A stretch of DNA of 64,000 nucleotides from Cellulomonas sp. NTE-D12 (GCF_027923705.1 NZ_AP026442.1:1-64000); one strand, 5' to 3'. Shown: positions 8,073-17,510, counted from the stretch's first letter. Program-made: numbers and translations. The notes: generated by a model not told the origin, from the letters alone.

Positions 8073-10315
8073 GACGGACGTCCGGGCGACACGTCGCCAC
8101 CGAGCGGAGGCAGCGGGGGCGCCTCGTCCTCGGAGGTGCGCCGGGCACCGCGGCGGGCGCTCTGGCCCCGTCGGACGGTCCGCACGATGCCCAGCACCAG
8201 GCCGATCGCCAGCAGCGCACCGACCACGGCGGTGCCGACGTTCTCGACGGTGGGTGCCACCCGTGCCGTGAACTGGGCGCCGGTGCCGACCGGCTGTCCG
8301 GCGAGGTCCGTCACCTGCGCGTCGACGATCACCTCGCAGTTGGCCGCCGCGTGCAGCACGACCGGGACGCTGGCCTCGGCACCGGCGGAGACGGTGACGG
8401 CATCGCTGGTGGCGGCGCCGAGGCAGCTCTTGCGGGGGTGCACCGCCACCCGGACGGTCACCGGGACGGGCAGGCCGTTGCGGACGGCGAAGCGGTAGGG
8501 CACGGATGCGCTGATCACGTTGAGGTTGCTGACCGGGGCCAGCGAGAGGCCGCTGCGGCGGTCGTCGATCGCCTGGATCAGCCGCGCGGCGAGCGCGTCG
8601 CGGTCGCCCGGTGAGGAGCGCCAGGCGACGGAGAGGGGGGTCAGCGTCTCGTCGTCCACCCCGGCGAGCAGCGTGTCGGGCTCCTGCGTGATGCTGGCGA
8701 ACGCGCGGGTGGTGGCGCGTGCGGTGGCCAGCGCCTGCACGGTGGCGGGTGCGAGCTCGTCCGGCGCCGAGGCGCTGGCCGGCAGCGGGGCGCGCTTGCT
8801 GCGGTCGTCGGGGTTGCCGAGCGCCGTGCTGACCGGCTCGAGGCGGCTCCACGGCGAGCTGGACAGGGCGGCGAGCACCGCCTGGGCGGTGGTCGGGTCG
8901 GGGCTCCAGTCACGGGACGGGGCGACGAGCACGTCGCGCGGCTCGCTGGAGCCCGTGCGGGTCAGCAGTGCCAGCTCCGCCAGCGTGCGCTGGACGGCGG
9001 TGGCGGCCGTGCTTCCCCGTTCCACCGACTCGGGGTCGGTCAGCAGGGAGGTCAGCACGTCGTCGGGCACCAGGGCCGTCACCGTGCCGGCCGCCGTCTT
9101 CACGTCGGCACGGGCGGTGGTCGCGACGCCGCCGACGCTCTGCAGCGACTGCGGACCGACGACGACGGCCGCGGCGTCCACCGAGCGCGCCAGCCCGAGC
9201 GTGGCGGTGTCCACCGCACCGGGACCCGCCCACAGCACGTCGGTACGGGCGGTCTGCCCACCGATCCCCACGTCGGAGGACAGCTGCTGCGCGGTCCGGA
9301 GCAGGTCGGCGCCGTTCCCGTGCGCGACCGTCGCGAGGTCCGGGTCCGACCACGGCAGCGCGAACGTCTCCCGGCCGGACAGCGCCGTCCCGAGGTCGCT
9401 GGCCCAGGCGCGCGCGTGCGCGCCCGAGACCTGCGCGTCCGCGACCAGCGCGGGGTCGACGGCCAGGCCCAGGTCGGGAGAGCTACGGGCGAGGTCGAGC
9501 ACCGCCCGCAGCCGACCGCCGGCGCTGGTCAGCCGCTCCAGGGCGGCCTGCTCGGCCGCGCTCGGCGCCACCGCCACCGAGCCGGGAGTCGACGCGGTCC
9601 CGCTCGGGCTCGGCTGCGGGGTCGCACCGGCCGTGGCACCGCTCGTCGACGCCCCGGTCGCTCCCGGTGTCGCACCGGCGTTGGCGCCGCCCGCGACCGT
9701 CGGCGTGCGCGCCGGGCCGGTCAGCGGCAGCAGCACGGACACCCGCGCCTGCGGCACCGTGCCGTCCGGCAGCCACAGCGCGAACGTGCGCGCCGTACCC
9801 GCCCGGTCACCGCCGTCGTCGGTGACGTCCACGGACAGGCCCCGGGGACCCCAGCCGCTCGAGACGTTGTTCAGCCCGATCGCGGACGCCGGGACGGTCA
9901 GGTCGACGTTCAGCTGCGCACCGGGCGCCAACGCCCCGGGGTGCACCGTGGTCAGCCGGACGCCGACGACGCCGCTGGAGCGGTCGATCCAGGACGACAG
10001 CTCGGCGCGGGTCGTCGGCCGCAGCCGGTTGATCCGCAGCGCGACCGTAGGGTCCGCGATGCCCGCCGAGCCGGTGTTCCGCAGCGTGACGCTGACGGTG
10101 AGGTCGTCGCCCGGCCGCAGCACCGTCGGCATCACCCGCTGGATCGAGACCGACACCGGCAGGTCCGTGTCGAGCGCCGACGCGCTCGGGCTGGGCGAGC
10201 CGCTCGCCGCGACAGCTGGTGCACCCCCGAAGACGCAGGTCAACGCGATGAGCAGCACCGCGAGCAGCACGACGGGCGTGGCGCGGGCGGGTGCGCGCCG
10301 GACGGGCCGGCTCAT
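8069..10315 (-). CDS. Secreted DUF6049-type membrane-anchored protein
   Basis: A 748-residue protein resembling the DUF6049 family found next to murJ in many actinobacteria; its function is unknown. A signal sequence occupies about residues 15-38 (TPVVLLAVLLIALTCVFG). Next is an Ig-like segment (LRPGDDLTVSVTLRNTGSAG), a Gly/Ala/Ser/Thr-rich low-complexity insert around 205-245, a large extracellular region, and a C-terminal membrane helix (VVGALLAIGLVLGIVRTV) followed by a short basic cytoplasmic tail. It overlaps the NUDIX gene upstream (ATGA) and murJ downstream (GTGA), so the three are probably one transcript. A role in envelope assembly is suggested only by this coupling. Confidence 0.8.
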   Translation of the reverse strand: MSRPVRRAPARATPVVLLAVLLIALTCVFGGAPAVAASGSPSPSASALDTDLPVSVSIQRVMPTVLRPGDDLTVSVTLRNTGSAGIADPTVALRINRLRPTTRAELSSWIDRSSGVVGVRLTTVHPGALAPGAQLNVDLTVPASAIGLNNVSSGWGPRGLSVDVTDDGGDRAGTARTFALWLPDGTVPQARVSVLLPLTGPARTPTVAGGANAGATPGATGASTSGATAGATPQPSPSGTASTPGSVAVAPSAAEQAALERLTSAGGRLRAVLDLARSSPDLGLAVDPALVADAQVSGAHARAWASDLGTALSGRETFALPWSDPDLATVAHGNGADLLRTAQQLSSDVGIGGQTARTDVLWAGPGAVDTATLGLARSVDAAAVVVGPQSLQSVGGVATTARADVKTAAGTVTALVPDDVLTSLLTDPESVERGSTAATAVQRTLAELALLTRTGSSEPRDVLVAPSRDWSPDPTTAQAVLAALSSSPWSRLEPVSTALGNPDDRSKRAPLPASASAPDELAPATVQALATARATTRAFASITQEPDTLLAGVDDETLTPLSVAWRSSPGDRDALAARLIQAIDDRRSGLSLAPVSNLNVISASVPYRFAVRNGLPVPVTVRVAVHPRKSCLGAATSDAVTVSAGAEASVPVVLHAAANCEVIVDAQVTDLAGQPVGTGAQFTARVAPTVENVGTAVVGALLAIGLVLGIVRTVRRGQSARRGARRTSEDEAPPLPPLGGDVSPGRPS

Positions 10316-10866
10316 GCCTCGTCGGCGAGCACCGCGCAGGCCGCCTCGGCGAGCCGGCGCTCGTTCGGGTACGCCAGCCGCGCCGGCAGCGCGCCGACGG
10401 CCACCCAGGCGACGTCCTCGGCCTCGCCGTCGGGGTCGCCCTCGACGGACAGCTCCCCGCTGACCGCGCCGAGCAGGAAGTGGTGCACCACCTTGTGCAC
10501 GCGGCGGTCCTCGCCGCTGAACCAGTAGTCGATCACCCCGAGCCGCCGCAGCACCCGGCCGGTGATGCCGGTCTCCTCGGCGATCTCCCGGACGGCGGCC
10601 TGCTCCGGTGTCTCGTCACCTTCGAGGTGACCCTTCGGCAGGCACCACTCGAGCCGTCCGGCACGGTTGCGGCGTGCGATGACGGCCGCGTGGAACAGGC
10701 CGTTGCGGCGCAGCACCACCAAGCCGCCCGCGGAGGTCTCGTCCACCACCGGGAGCGGGGTGCTCACCGCTCGGACCGGGGTGGTGGTGGGATCGATGCG
10801 CAGCCGGTGCCCGCCGGGCGGGGCCGGCACCCGCCCCGAGGCGTGACCTTCGGCGGCGGCGGACAT
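10312..10866 (-). CDS. NUDIX hydrolase
   Basis: A 184-residue NUDIX-fold pyrophosphohydrolase. The Nudix box is complete: GHLEGDETPEQAAVREIAEE followed by TGI, with the REUxEE glutamates that bind Mg2+. The first 35 residues are a Pro/Arg-rich extension not typical of the fold. Such enzymes cleave nucleoside diphosphates linked to another moiety; candidates include oxidised nucleotides or diadenosine polyphosphates, but the substrate is undetermined. It is the first gene of the leftward NUDIX-DUF6049-murJ-pseudokinase run, and stands back to back with the CCA-adding enzyme gene, 71 bp apart. Confidence 0.9.
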   Translation of the reverse strand: MSAAAEGHASGRVPAPPGGHRLRIDPTTTPVRAVSTPLPVVDETSAGGLVVLRRNGLFHAAVIARRNRAGRLEWCLPKGHLEGDETPEQAAVREIAEETGITGRVLRRLGVIDYWFSGEDRRVHKVVHHFLLGAVSGELSVEGDPDGEAEDVAWVAVGALPARLAYPNERRLAEAACAVLADEA

Positions 10867-10937
10867 GTCGACACTGTAACGACTCGGGCACGGCGCCCCG
10901 GTCCGGGCGGTCCGCCCCGGTCTGGCAGGCTTGCCGG

Positions 10938-12413
10938 GTGCCGATCGACCGCCCGAACCCCGACGAGGCCGCCCTGCAGCGGCGTGCCCTGGCGTCGCTC
11001 GCGCAGCTGGCGCCCGACGCCGTGGCCCTGGGCCGTCGGTTCGCGGACGCGGGTCACGAGCTGGCGCTGGTCGGCGGCCCTGTGCGCGACGCGTTCCTCG
11101 GCCGCGTCAGCGCCGACCTGGACTTCGCCACGTCGGCACGGCCCGACGAGTCCGAGCGGATCCTGTCCGGCTGGGGCGACGCGCACTGGGACATCGGCAA
11201 GCGGTTCGGCACGCTGGGTGCGCGCCGGTTCGGTCGCGGTGGCTCGTCGGACGTCGTCGTCGAGGTGACCACCTACCGCACGGACGCCTACGACCCGACG
11301 TCCCGCAAGCCCGCCGTCGAGTTCGGCGACACCCTCGAGGGCGACCTGTCGCGCCGGGACTTCACCGTGAACGCGATGGCGGTGCGGGTGCCGGACCTGC
11401 AGTTCGTCGACCCGTTCGACGGGCTGGGCGACCTGGCGCGGCGCGTGCTGCGGACACCGGTCGACCCCGAGCAGTCGTTCGACGACGACCCGCTCCGCAT
11501 GATGCGCGCGGCCCGGTTCGTCGCCCAGCTCGGGTTCGGCGTCGACGACGCCGCGCGTGCTGCGACCGTCGCGATGGCCGAGCGGCTGTCGATCGTCTCC
11601 GCGGAGCGGGTGCGCGACGAGCTGGTCAAGCTGCTGCTGTCCGACCACCCGCGGGAGGGTCTGCAGGTGCTGGTCGGCACGGGCCTGGCCGACCAGGTGC
11701 TGCCCGAGCTGTCCGCCCTGCGCCTGGAGATCGACGAGCACCACCGCCACAAGGACGTGTACGAGCACTCGCTGACCGTCCTGGAGAAGGCGATCGCCCT
11801 GGAGACCGGCCCGGACGGCGCCGTACCCGGTCCCGACCTGGTGCTGCGGCTCGCCGCGCTGCTGCACGACGTGGGCAAGCCGCGCACGCGGCGGTTCGAG
11901 CCGGGCGGTGGCGTCAGCTTCCACCACCACGAGGTGGTCGGCGCCAAGCTCGTCGCCAAGCGGCTGGCCGCGCTCCACTTCGACAAGCAGACGGTGCACG
12001 ACGTCGCCCGGCTGACGGAGCTGCACCTGCGGTTCCACGGCTACGGGGACGCGGGCTGGACGGACTCGGCCGTGCGCCGGTACGTCACGGACGCCGGCCC
12101 GCTGCTCGAGCGCCTGCACCGCCTGACCCGGTCGGACTGCACCACGCGGAACGTGCGCAAGGCGGCGCGCCTCTCCGCCGCGTACGACGACCTGGAGGAA
12201 CGGATCGGCCGCCTGGCCGAGGCGGAGGAGCTCGCCTCGATCCGGCCCGACCTGGACGGCACGCAGATCATGCAGGTGCTGGGCATCGGACCGGGCCGGG
12301 ACGTCGGTGAGGCGTACCGCTACCTGCTCGAGCTGCGGATGGACCGCGGTCCGCTCGGTGCCGACGCGGCGCGCGAGGAGCTGCTGCGCTGGTGGGCGGC
12401 CCGTCAGTCCTGA
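10938..12413 (+). CDS. pcnA: CCA-adding tRNA nucleotidyltransferase
   Basis: A 491-residue class II nucleotidyltransferase with a C-terminal HD domain. The catalytic head has LVGGPVRDAFLGRVSADLDFAT, giving the G-G-x-V-R-D motif and the two metal-binding aspartates (DLDF). Template motifs RRDFTVNAMA and DDDPLRMMRAARF follow. The HD part is LHDVGKPRTR with further histidines in FHHHEVVGAK. It adds or repairs CCA at tRNA 3' ends. The GTG start at 10938 precedes a normal N terminus. Its 3' end overlaps the opposing LOV phosphatase gene by 10 bp. Confidence 0.95.
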   Translation: MPIDRPNPDEAALQRRALASLAQLAPDAVALGRRFADAGHELALVGGPVRDAFLGRVSADLDFATSARPDESERILSGWGDAHWDIGKRFGTLGARRFGRGGSSDVVVEVTTYRTDAYDPTSRKPAVEFGDTLEGDLSRRDFTVNAMAVRVPDLQFVDPFDGLGDLARRVLRTPVDPEQSFDDDPLRMMRAARFVAQLGFGVDDAARAATVAMAERLSIVSAERVRDELVKLLLSDHPREGLQVLVGTGLADQVLPELSALRLEIDEHHRHKDVYEHSLTVLEKAIALETGPDGAVPGPDLVLRLAALLHDVGKPRTRRFEPGGGVSFHHHEVVGAKLVAKRLAALHFDKQTVHDVARLTELHLRFHGYGDAGWTDSAVRRYVTDAGPLLERLHRLTRSDCTTRNVRKAARLSAAYDDLEERIGRLAEAEELASIRPDLDGTQIMQVLGIGPGRDVGEAYRYLLELRMDRGPLGADAAREELLRWWAARQS

Positions 12414-14167
12414 CGCACGGCGGGTTCGGTGGCCGACGGCACCCGGACCACCAGCAGGCAGAGGTCGTCCTCCTGGGACGACGCGGCCAGCCGCTGCACC
12501 AGGCGGTCCCGGACCGCCGTGGCGTCGGCGTCGTCCGGAACGGCCTGCAGCTCGGCCTCGAGCTGGGCCACGCCCTCGCGCAGCCCGCGGTCCCGTCGCT
12601 CCACCAGCCCGTCGGTGTACACCACCAGGGTCGAGCCGGCCGGCAGGTCGACGGTCGCCTGCTCCCGACCGGCCGTGTGCGACGTCAGGCCGATCGGCGT
12701 GCTGTTCGCCTGGTCCAGGCGCAGCACCTCACCACCGGGAAGCCGCACCATCGGCGGCGGATGACCGGCGCGGGCGTACGTCACGCGGGCGTGATCGCCG
12801 GCCGGCACCCAGTGCAGGTAGACGCACGTGGCGACCTCCGCCATGCCGAGGCCCTGCACCAGCTCGTCCAGCCGGTCGAGCACCTCACGCGGCGGCAGCC
12901 CGGCCCAGGCGTGGGACCGCATCAGCGACGCCAGCTGACCCATCGACGCCGCGGCGCGCAGGTCGTGGCCCACCACGTCGCCGACGGCCAGGCCGATGGC
13001 GCCGTCGCGCAGCGGCAGCACGTCGAACCAGTCGCCGCCCACCTGCGCGTAGCGGGAGGACGGGACGTAGGCGGTCGCGAGGTCGAGGCCGGCGACGGGT
13101 TCGACGTGCGGGAGCAGCCGCTGCTGCAGCGTCAGGGCCGCCTCGCGCTGCGCGAGGTACAGCTGCACGTTGTCGAGCGCCAGGCCGGCACGGCGGCCGA
13201 GGTGGGCCGCGGTGATGGCGGTCTCCGGGCCGAAGCCGTCCGGCTCGTGGTGCAGCAGGACGAGCACGCCGAGCACCCGGTCGCGCGCGCGCAGCTGCAC
13301 GATCAGCGACGAGCCGAGGCCGAGCCGTTCCAGCAGCTTCAGCTCGCCGGGCGTGCTGCGCGACGGCAGGTCCGCGCGGTCCACCGGCATCGGCTCGGGC
13401 ACCAGCTCGATGCTGCTGTCGAGGGCGCCCCGCACCCGGGGTGAGCGCTCGAGCCACCAGCCGGCCTCGGCCTCCAGCCGGGCCGCGGTCGCGGCCAGGC
13501 GGGGGTCGGTGGCGACGACGTGCACCCGCTCGAACCGTCCACGCTCGCCGACGACCGCGACGAAGCCCCAGGTGGCGAGGGCGGGGACCACCACGTCGGC
13601 CAGCGCGTCGACCGCCGTCTCGTAGTCCAGGTGCCGGGAGAGCTCGTCGCTGACCGCACGCAGCAGGTCGAGGCGGGAGCTCGTCTGCCGGGCCAGCTCG
13701 AGCTCGAGGTCACGCGCGTCGTCGTCACCCACCTGGGCCGTCACGTCGAGCTGGGCGCCGACCAGGTGCGTCACCTGCCCGTCGGCGTCGTGCACCGGGC
13801 TGATCACCACCCGGTTCCAGAACACCGACCCGTCGCGCCGGTAGTTCAGCAGCACCTCGCTGACCGACCGGCCGGCGCGCACGGCGTCCCGCATCCGGCG
13901 CACGGCAGCCGGGTCCGTGGCGGGTCCCTGCAGGAACCGGCAGTTGCGGCCGAGCGCGTCCTCGCGTGCGTAGCCGGTCAGGCGGGTGAACGCCTCGTTC
14001 ACCCAGACCAGCGGCTGGTCCGGCGCCTGGGCGTCGGACAGCGTCAGGGGGAGGTCGCCCTCGGTGACGGCCAGCGCCAGCAGGCGCTCGTCGGGCACCC
14101 GGCCGACGAGCTCGGCGGGAAGGGGGATGCCGTCCGGCGGGGTGCGGCGCCCCGCGGTCGCGGTCAT
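12404..14167 (-). CDS. LOV-GAF-PP2C blue-light-responsive phosphatase
   Basis: A 587-residue three-domain signalling protein. Residues about 35-145 form a LOV-type PAS domain with the flavin signature G73-R-N-C76-R-F-L-Q; C76 is the position that forms the photo-adduct with FMN. Further LOV residues are NYRRDGSVFWN and LVGAQLDVT. Residues about 165-340 resemble a GAF domain, followed by a short helix, and about 355-580 form a SpoIIE/RsbU-type PP2C domain with metal-site motifs VGGDWFD, VGDVVGHD and YTDGLVERRD. The start at 14167 overlaps the MFS stop (ATGA). Known relatives dephosphorylate anti-anti-sigma factors; a HATPase that could belong to such a switch lies at 48662. The C terminus overlaps pcnA by 10 bp. 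Confidence 0.92.
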   Translation of the reverse strand: MTATAGRRTPPDGIPLPAELVGRVPDERLLALAVTEGDLPLTLSDAQAPDQPLVWVNEAFTRLTGYAREDALGRNCRFLQGPATDPAAVRRMRDAVRAGRSVSEVLLNYRRDGSVFWNRVVISPVHDADGQVTHLVGAQLDVTAQVGDDDARDLELELARQTSSRLDLLRAVSDELSRHLDYETAVDALADVVVPALATWGFVAVVGERGRFERVHVVATDPRLAATAARLEAEAGWWLERSPRVRGALDSSIELVPEPMPVDRADLPSRSTPGELKLLERLGLGSSLIVQLRARDRVLGVLVLLHHEPDGFGPETAITAAHLGRRAGLALDNVQLYLAQREAALTLQQRLLPHVEPVAGLDLATAYVPSSRYAQVGGDWFDVLPLRDGAIGLAVGDVVGHDLRAAASMGQLASLMRSHAWAGLPPREVLDRLDELVQGLGMAEVATCVYLHWVPAGDHARVTYARAGHPPPMVRLPGGEVLRLDQANSTPIGLTSHTAGREQATVDLPAGSTLVVYTDGLVERRDRGLREGVAQLEAELQAVPDDADATAVRDRLVQRLAASSQEDDLCLLVVRVPSATEPAVRQD

Positions 14168-15474
14168 GACCGCACGCTCTCGGCCGACACGTGGCCGACG
14201 GCGTTCGCGTGGTTCGACGCGCGCGCGTAGACCAGCGCCGATCCGAGGTAGCCGGCGGCGAGGACGACGAACAGGCCCCGCGACCAGCCCGTGTCCGGCA
14301 GCGTGACGGCACCGAGTGCGGCGGCGCCGACGAAGGCTGCGTTGTAGAGGACGTCGTACAGGGCGAACGCCCGGCCGCGGTACGCGTCGGCCGTGTCGCG
14401 CTGCACGATCGTGTCGACCGCGATCTTGGCCGACTGCGCCGCGAGGCCCAGGGTGGCGGCGGCCACCAGCACCACCGGCAGCGCGAGGGTCACCACCAGC
14501 ATCAGCTGGCTGACGGTCGCCACCACCAGGCAGACGACGATCCACCGCTGCGGCCCCAGCCGCGGGCTGAGCACCGGGGTCACCACGACGGCGAGCGCGA
14601 AGCCGATCCCCGACGCGGCAAGCACGGTGGCGAAGGTGCGCAGCCCGGCGTCGACGTCCGACGGCGAGTTCAGCAGGTTGCGCGAGATCAGGATGCTCGC
14701 CATGAAGACGACGCCGTAGCAGAACCGGTGCCACGCCATGATGCCGAGCGCCTCGGCCGGTGTCCGGCGGGCCACCAGGTACCGCGCTCCGGCGCCGAGC
14801 TCACGTGCCACCACGCCGAGCGCGCGGCGCACCGGCATCACCACCGGCTCGTCAGGTCCCAGCTGGTCGCGACCGAGGCGGCCGGCGAGCGCCGACGCGG
14901 CGCCCATCACCGCGGCGGCCGCCACCAGGGCGATCGCGTCGCGCTCGCGTCCGGCGGGCATCAGCCGGCCCAGCACGAAGCCGAGCAGCGCACCGACCCC
15001 TGCGGAGGCGGCGCCGAGCGTCGGGGTCAGCGAGTTGGCGGTGAGCAGCAGCGGTCCGTCGACGACCTTCGGCAGCGATGCGGACAGCGCCGCGAGCAGG
15101 AAACGGTTCACCGACAGGGTGACCAGCGCCAGCACGTAGACCAGCGGGCCGACGCCGTGCACCACCATGACGAGGGCGATCGTGGCGGTCAGCACCACTC
15201 GCACCAGGTTGCCGTACAGCAGCACCTGCCGCCGACGCCACCGGTCCAGCAGCACCCCGGCCCACGGACCCACCACGGTGAACGGCAGCAGCAGCACGGC
15301 GAAGGCCGCCGCGACCCCGGTGGCGGTGCTGGCCGTCTCCGGCGAGAAGAAGAACAGCGTGGCCAGGCCGACCTGGAACATGCCGTCCGCGCACTGGCTG
15401 ACCAGGCGCACCGTGAACAGGCGCCTGAAGCCCACCAGGGGCCACAGCCGTCGGAGGTCCTCGGTCACCTGCAC
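14164..15474 (-). CDS. MFS transporter
   Basis: A 436-residue major facilitator with about 12 predicted hydrophobic segments, of the enterobactin-exporter-like group. The segments include FAVLLLPFTVVGPWAGVLLD, with the typical D-R-x-x-R-R loop (LLDRWRRRQVLL) between helices 2 and 3. The substrate is unknown. Its stop overlaps the start of the LOV phosphatase gene (ATGA), so both come from one mRNA; a functional link between light sensing and export is possible but not shown. The closest upstream gene ends 98 bp away on the same strand. Confidence 0.88.
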   Translation of the reverse strand: MQVTEDLRRLWPLVGFRRLFTVRLVSQCADGMFQVGLATLFFFSPETASTATGVAAAFAVLLLPFTVVGPWAGVLLDRWRRRQVLLYGNLVRVVLTATIALVMVVHGVGPLVYVLALVTLSVNRFLLAALSASLPKVVDGPLLLTANSLTPTLGAASAGVGALLGFVLGRLMPAGRERDAIALVAAAAVMGAASALAGRLGRDQLGPDEPVVMPVRRALGVVARELGAGARYLVARRTPAEALGIMAWHRFCYGVVFMASILISRNLLNSPSDVDAGLRTFATVLAASGIGFALAVVVTPVLSPRLGPQRWIVVCLVVATVSQLMLVVTLALPVVLVAAATLGLAAQSAKIAVDTIVQRDTADAYRGRAFALYDVLYNAAFVGAAALGAVTLPDTGWSRGLFVVLAAGYLGSALVYARASNHANAVGHVSAESVRS

Positions 15475-15571
15475 GGACTCAGGCTAAGCGCAGGTGCTCC
15501 GGCTGCCACGCCAGGGGCGCCGACCTCACCCGCTTGGCGGGGCCAGTACCACGAGCGTGGCGTCGGCTTCG

Positions 15572-16927
15572 TCACACCTGCCGGTACCCCGACACGACGG
15601 CCGCCTCCGGAGCAGCGGTGGCAGCCCCGAGAAGGTGCTCGACGAACCAGTCGCGCGCCAGACCCGCGGCCTCGGCGAGTGCGCCTGGCTCCTCGAACAG
15701 GTGCGTCGCCCCGCAGACCACCGCCAGCTCGCGGGGGCAGCGCATCAGGTCCAGCGCCTCCCGGTTGAGCCCGAGGACGGTCGTGTCCGCGCCGCCCACG
15801 ACGAGCAGCGTCGGCGCGCGGACCGCCGCGAGCCGCGTGCGGGCGAGGTCCGGTCGGCCCCCGCGCGAGACGACCGCCGCGATGTCCGACCCGGGCTCTG
15901 CAGCGGCCCACAGCGCAGCACCGGCGCCCGTGCTGGCCCCGAAGTAGCCGACGAGGCAGCCCGCGGCGTCCGGACGGGCGCGCAGCCATCGCGTCGCAGC
16001 CAGCAGCCGCCCCGCGAGCAGCTCGATGTCGAACACGTTGGAGCGGTCCAGCTCCTCGTCGGCACCGAGCAGGTCCAGGAGCAGCGTGCCCAGACCGGCG
16101 CGTCGCAGCACGTCCGCCACGAACCGGTTGCGCGGGCTGTGCCGGCTGCTGCCGCTCCCGTGCGCGAACACCACGACGCCGCGCGCCGGCTCCGGCAGGT
16201 ACAGGTGGGCGCCCACCGTGACGGAGCCGACGGGGATCTCGACGTCGAGGTCCGCATCCAGCTCGTCGTTCCCCGTACGGACGGGAAGCTGCCGCGCGGC
16301 AGCCGCGTCGAGCAGGACGACGACCTCCTCGTCGGTGGTCGGCGAGAAGTCGCGGTAGTGCGAGCCGACCGCGCGGAACGCCTGCGGTGCTGCGACGCAC
16401 ACGACCTCGTCGGCCTCCGGCAGCTCCCGGAGCGCCTCGACCGGCGCCACCGGCACCGCGACGACGATCCGTGCGGCGCCGAGCGTGCGCGCGACCTCGC
16501 ATGCCACCCGCATGGTGGACCCGGTGGCGATGCCGTCGTCGACGATCACCGCCACCCGTCCGGCGAGGTCCACCCGCGGGCGCCCGCTGCGCAGCAGCGC
16601 GACCCGTGCGTCGAGCTCGATCCGCTCCTGCCGCTCCACCTCGGCGAGGTCGTCCTCGGACACGCCCAGCGTGGCGAGCACCGCGTGGTCGACGACCCGT
16701 GCGTCGCCCTCGCCGATGGCGCCCATGGCGAGCTCCGGCTGGTACGGCACGCCCAGCTTGCGCACGACGACGACGTCGAGCGGCGCACCGAGCGTCTGCG
16801 CCACCTCGTACGCCACCGGGACGCCACCCCGTGGCAGCCCCAGCACCACCACGTCCTGCCCGCGCAGGCGCTCCAGGAGCCGGGCCAGCTCTCGACCGGC
16901 CTCGATGCGGTCCGCGAAGAGCTTCAC
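15572..16927 (-). CDS. Phosphoribosyltransferase-alpha/beta hydrolase fusion
   Basis: A 451-residue two-domain protein. Residues 1 to about 215 are a type I phosphoribosyltransferase with the PRPP loop VIVDDGIATGST. Residues about 230-445 are a dienelactone-hydrolase-like alpha/beta hydrolase with nucleophile elbow GASTG, a later aspartate in VGGADTTVLGL and a histidine in GATHLFEEP. The same fusion exists in Mycobacterium tuberculosis (Rv0571c, DosR dormancy regulon). The GTG start at 16927 has a strong purine-rich ribosome site (AAGGTGGGGGG). It follows the hsp20 gene by 29 bp, so both are probably co-transcribed as a stress pair. Substrates of either half are unknown. Confidence 0.9.
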   Translation of the reverse strand: MKLFADRIEAGRELARLLERLRGQDVVVLGLPRGGVPVAYEVAQTLGAPLDVVVVRKLGVPYQPELAMGAIGEGDARVVDHAVLATLGVSEDDLAEVERQERIELDARVALLRSGRPRVDLAGRVAVIVDDGIATGSTMRVACEVARTLGAARIVVAVPVAPVEALRELPEADEVVCVAAPQAFRAVGSHYRDFSPTTDEEVVVLLDAAAARQLPVRTGNDELDADLDVEIPVGSVTVGAHLYLPEPARGVVVFAHGSGSSRHSPRNRFVADVLRRAGLGTLLLDLLGADEELDRSNVFDIELLAGRLLAATRWLRARPDAAGCLVGYFGASTGAGAALWAAAEPGSDIAAVVSRGGRPDLARTRLAAVRAPTLLVVGGADTTVLGLNREALDLMRCPRELAVVCGATHLFEEPGALAEAAGLARDWFVEHLLGAATAAPEAAVVSGYRQV

Positions 16928-16956
16928 TGTTGCCCCCCACCTTCGTGCGGAGCTGG

Positions 16957-17367
16957 TCAGGCCCTCGCCACGGAGATCTTCACGGGTTCGGTCGGGTGCG
17001 CCGCCGTCGTCGGGACGCGTACCTCCAGGACCCCGTCGCGATACGTCGCGGTGACGTCCGTCTCCGAGCAGCCCGCGGGCAGCGGGATGCTGCGGGCGAA
17101 GGACCCGTAGCGGAACTCCGAGCGGTAGGAGTCCTTCCCCTTGTGCTCGGACTTCTCCTCGCGCTCGGCGCTGATCCGCAGGGTCCCGTCCACCACGGTC
17201 AGCTCCACGTCCTTGTCCGGGTCGACACCGGGCAGCTCCGCCCGGACCACCAGCGTCCCGTTCTCGACGTACTCCTCCACGCGTAGCCACGGCTTGTCCC
17301 AGTCGCCCTCGACGAACCGTCGGAACATCTCGGGCAGCTCGACCCGGTCGCGTCGCACGATTGCCAT
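16957..17367 (-). CDS. Hsp20/alpha-crystallin small heat-shock protein
   Basis: A 136-residue small heat-shock protein that would hold unfolding proteins as an ATP-independent chaperone. The alpha-crystallin domain runs from about residue 27 to 118: VVRAELPGVDPDKDVELTV, the strand LRISAEREEK, the YGSFARSIPLP segment, and the closing DGVLEVRVP. The C-terminal tail EPVKISVA contains the I/V-x-I/V-type docking motif. A good ribosome site (GGGAGGTCG) precedes ATG 17367. It is the first gene of the pair with the phosphoribosyltransferase-hydrolase. A degenerate DosR-like half-site lies upstream at 17417-17430. Confidence 0.95.
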   Translation of the reverse strand: MAIVRRDRVELPEMFRRFVEGDWDKPWLRVEEYVENGTLVVRAELPGVDPDKDVELTVVDGTLRISAEREEKSEHKGKDSYRSEFRYGSFARSIPLPAGCSETDVTATYRDGVLEVRVPTTAAHPTEPVKISVARA

Positions 17368-17446
17368 CGTCGACCTCCCTCGGTCACGGTGGGCGACTGC
17401 GCTGTCGCCACCAGGATCGACGCTAGTCCTGTGGTTACCGACGCAG

Positions 17447-17480
17447 AAGGGCCCCGCACCCTCTCGGGTGCGGGGCCCTT
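17447..17480. terminator. Perfect 15-bp hairpin terminator
   Basis: AAGGGCCCCGCACCC (17447-17461) pairs perfectly with 17466-17480 around a TCTC loop. It lies 30 bp past the ino1 stop and upstream of hsp20, so it should end padR-ino1 transcripts. There is no U-tract, as is usual in high-GC actinobacteria. Confidence 0.85.
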
Positions 17481-17510
17481 CCGGCGTCAGCTCAGAGCGC
17501 GAGGCTCAGC

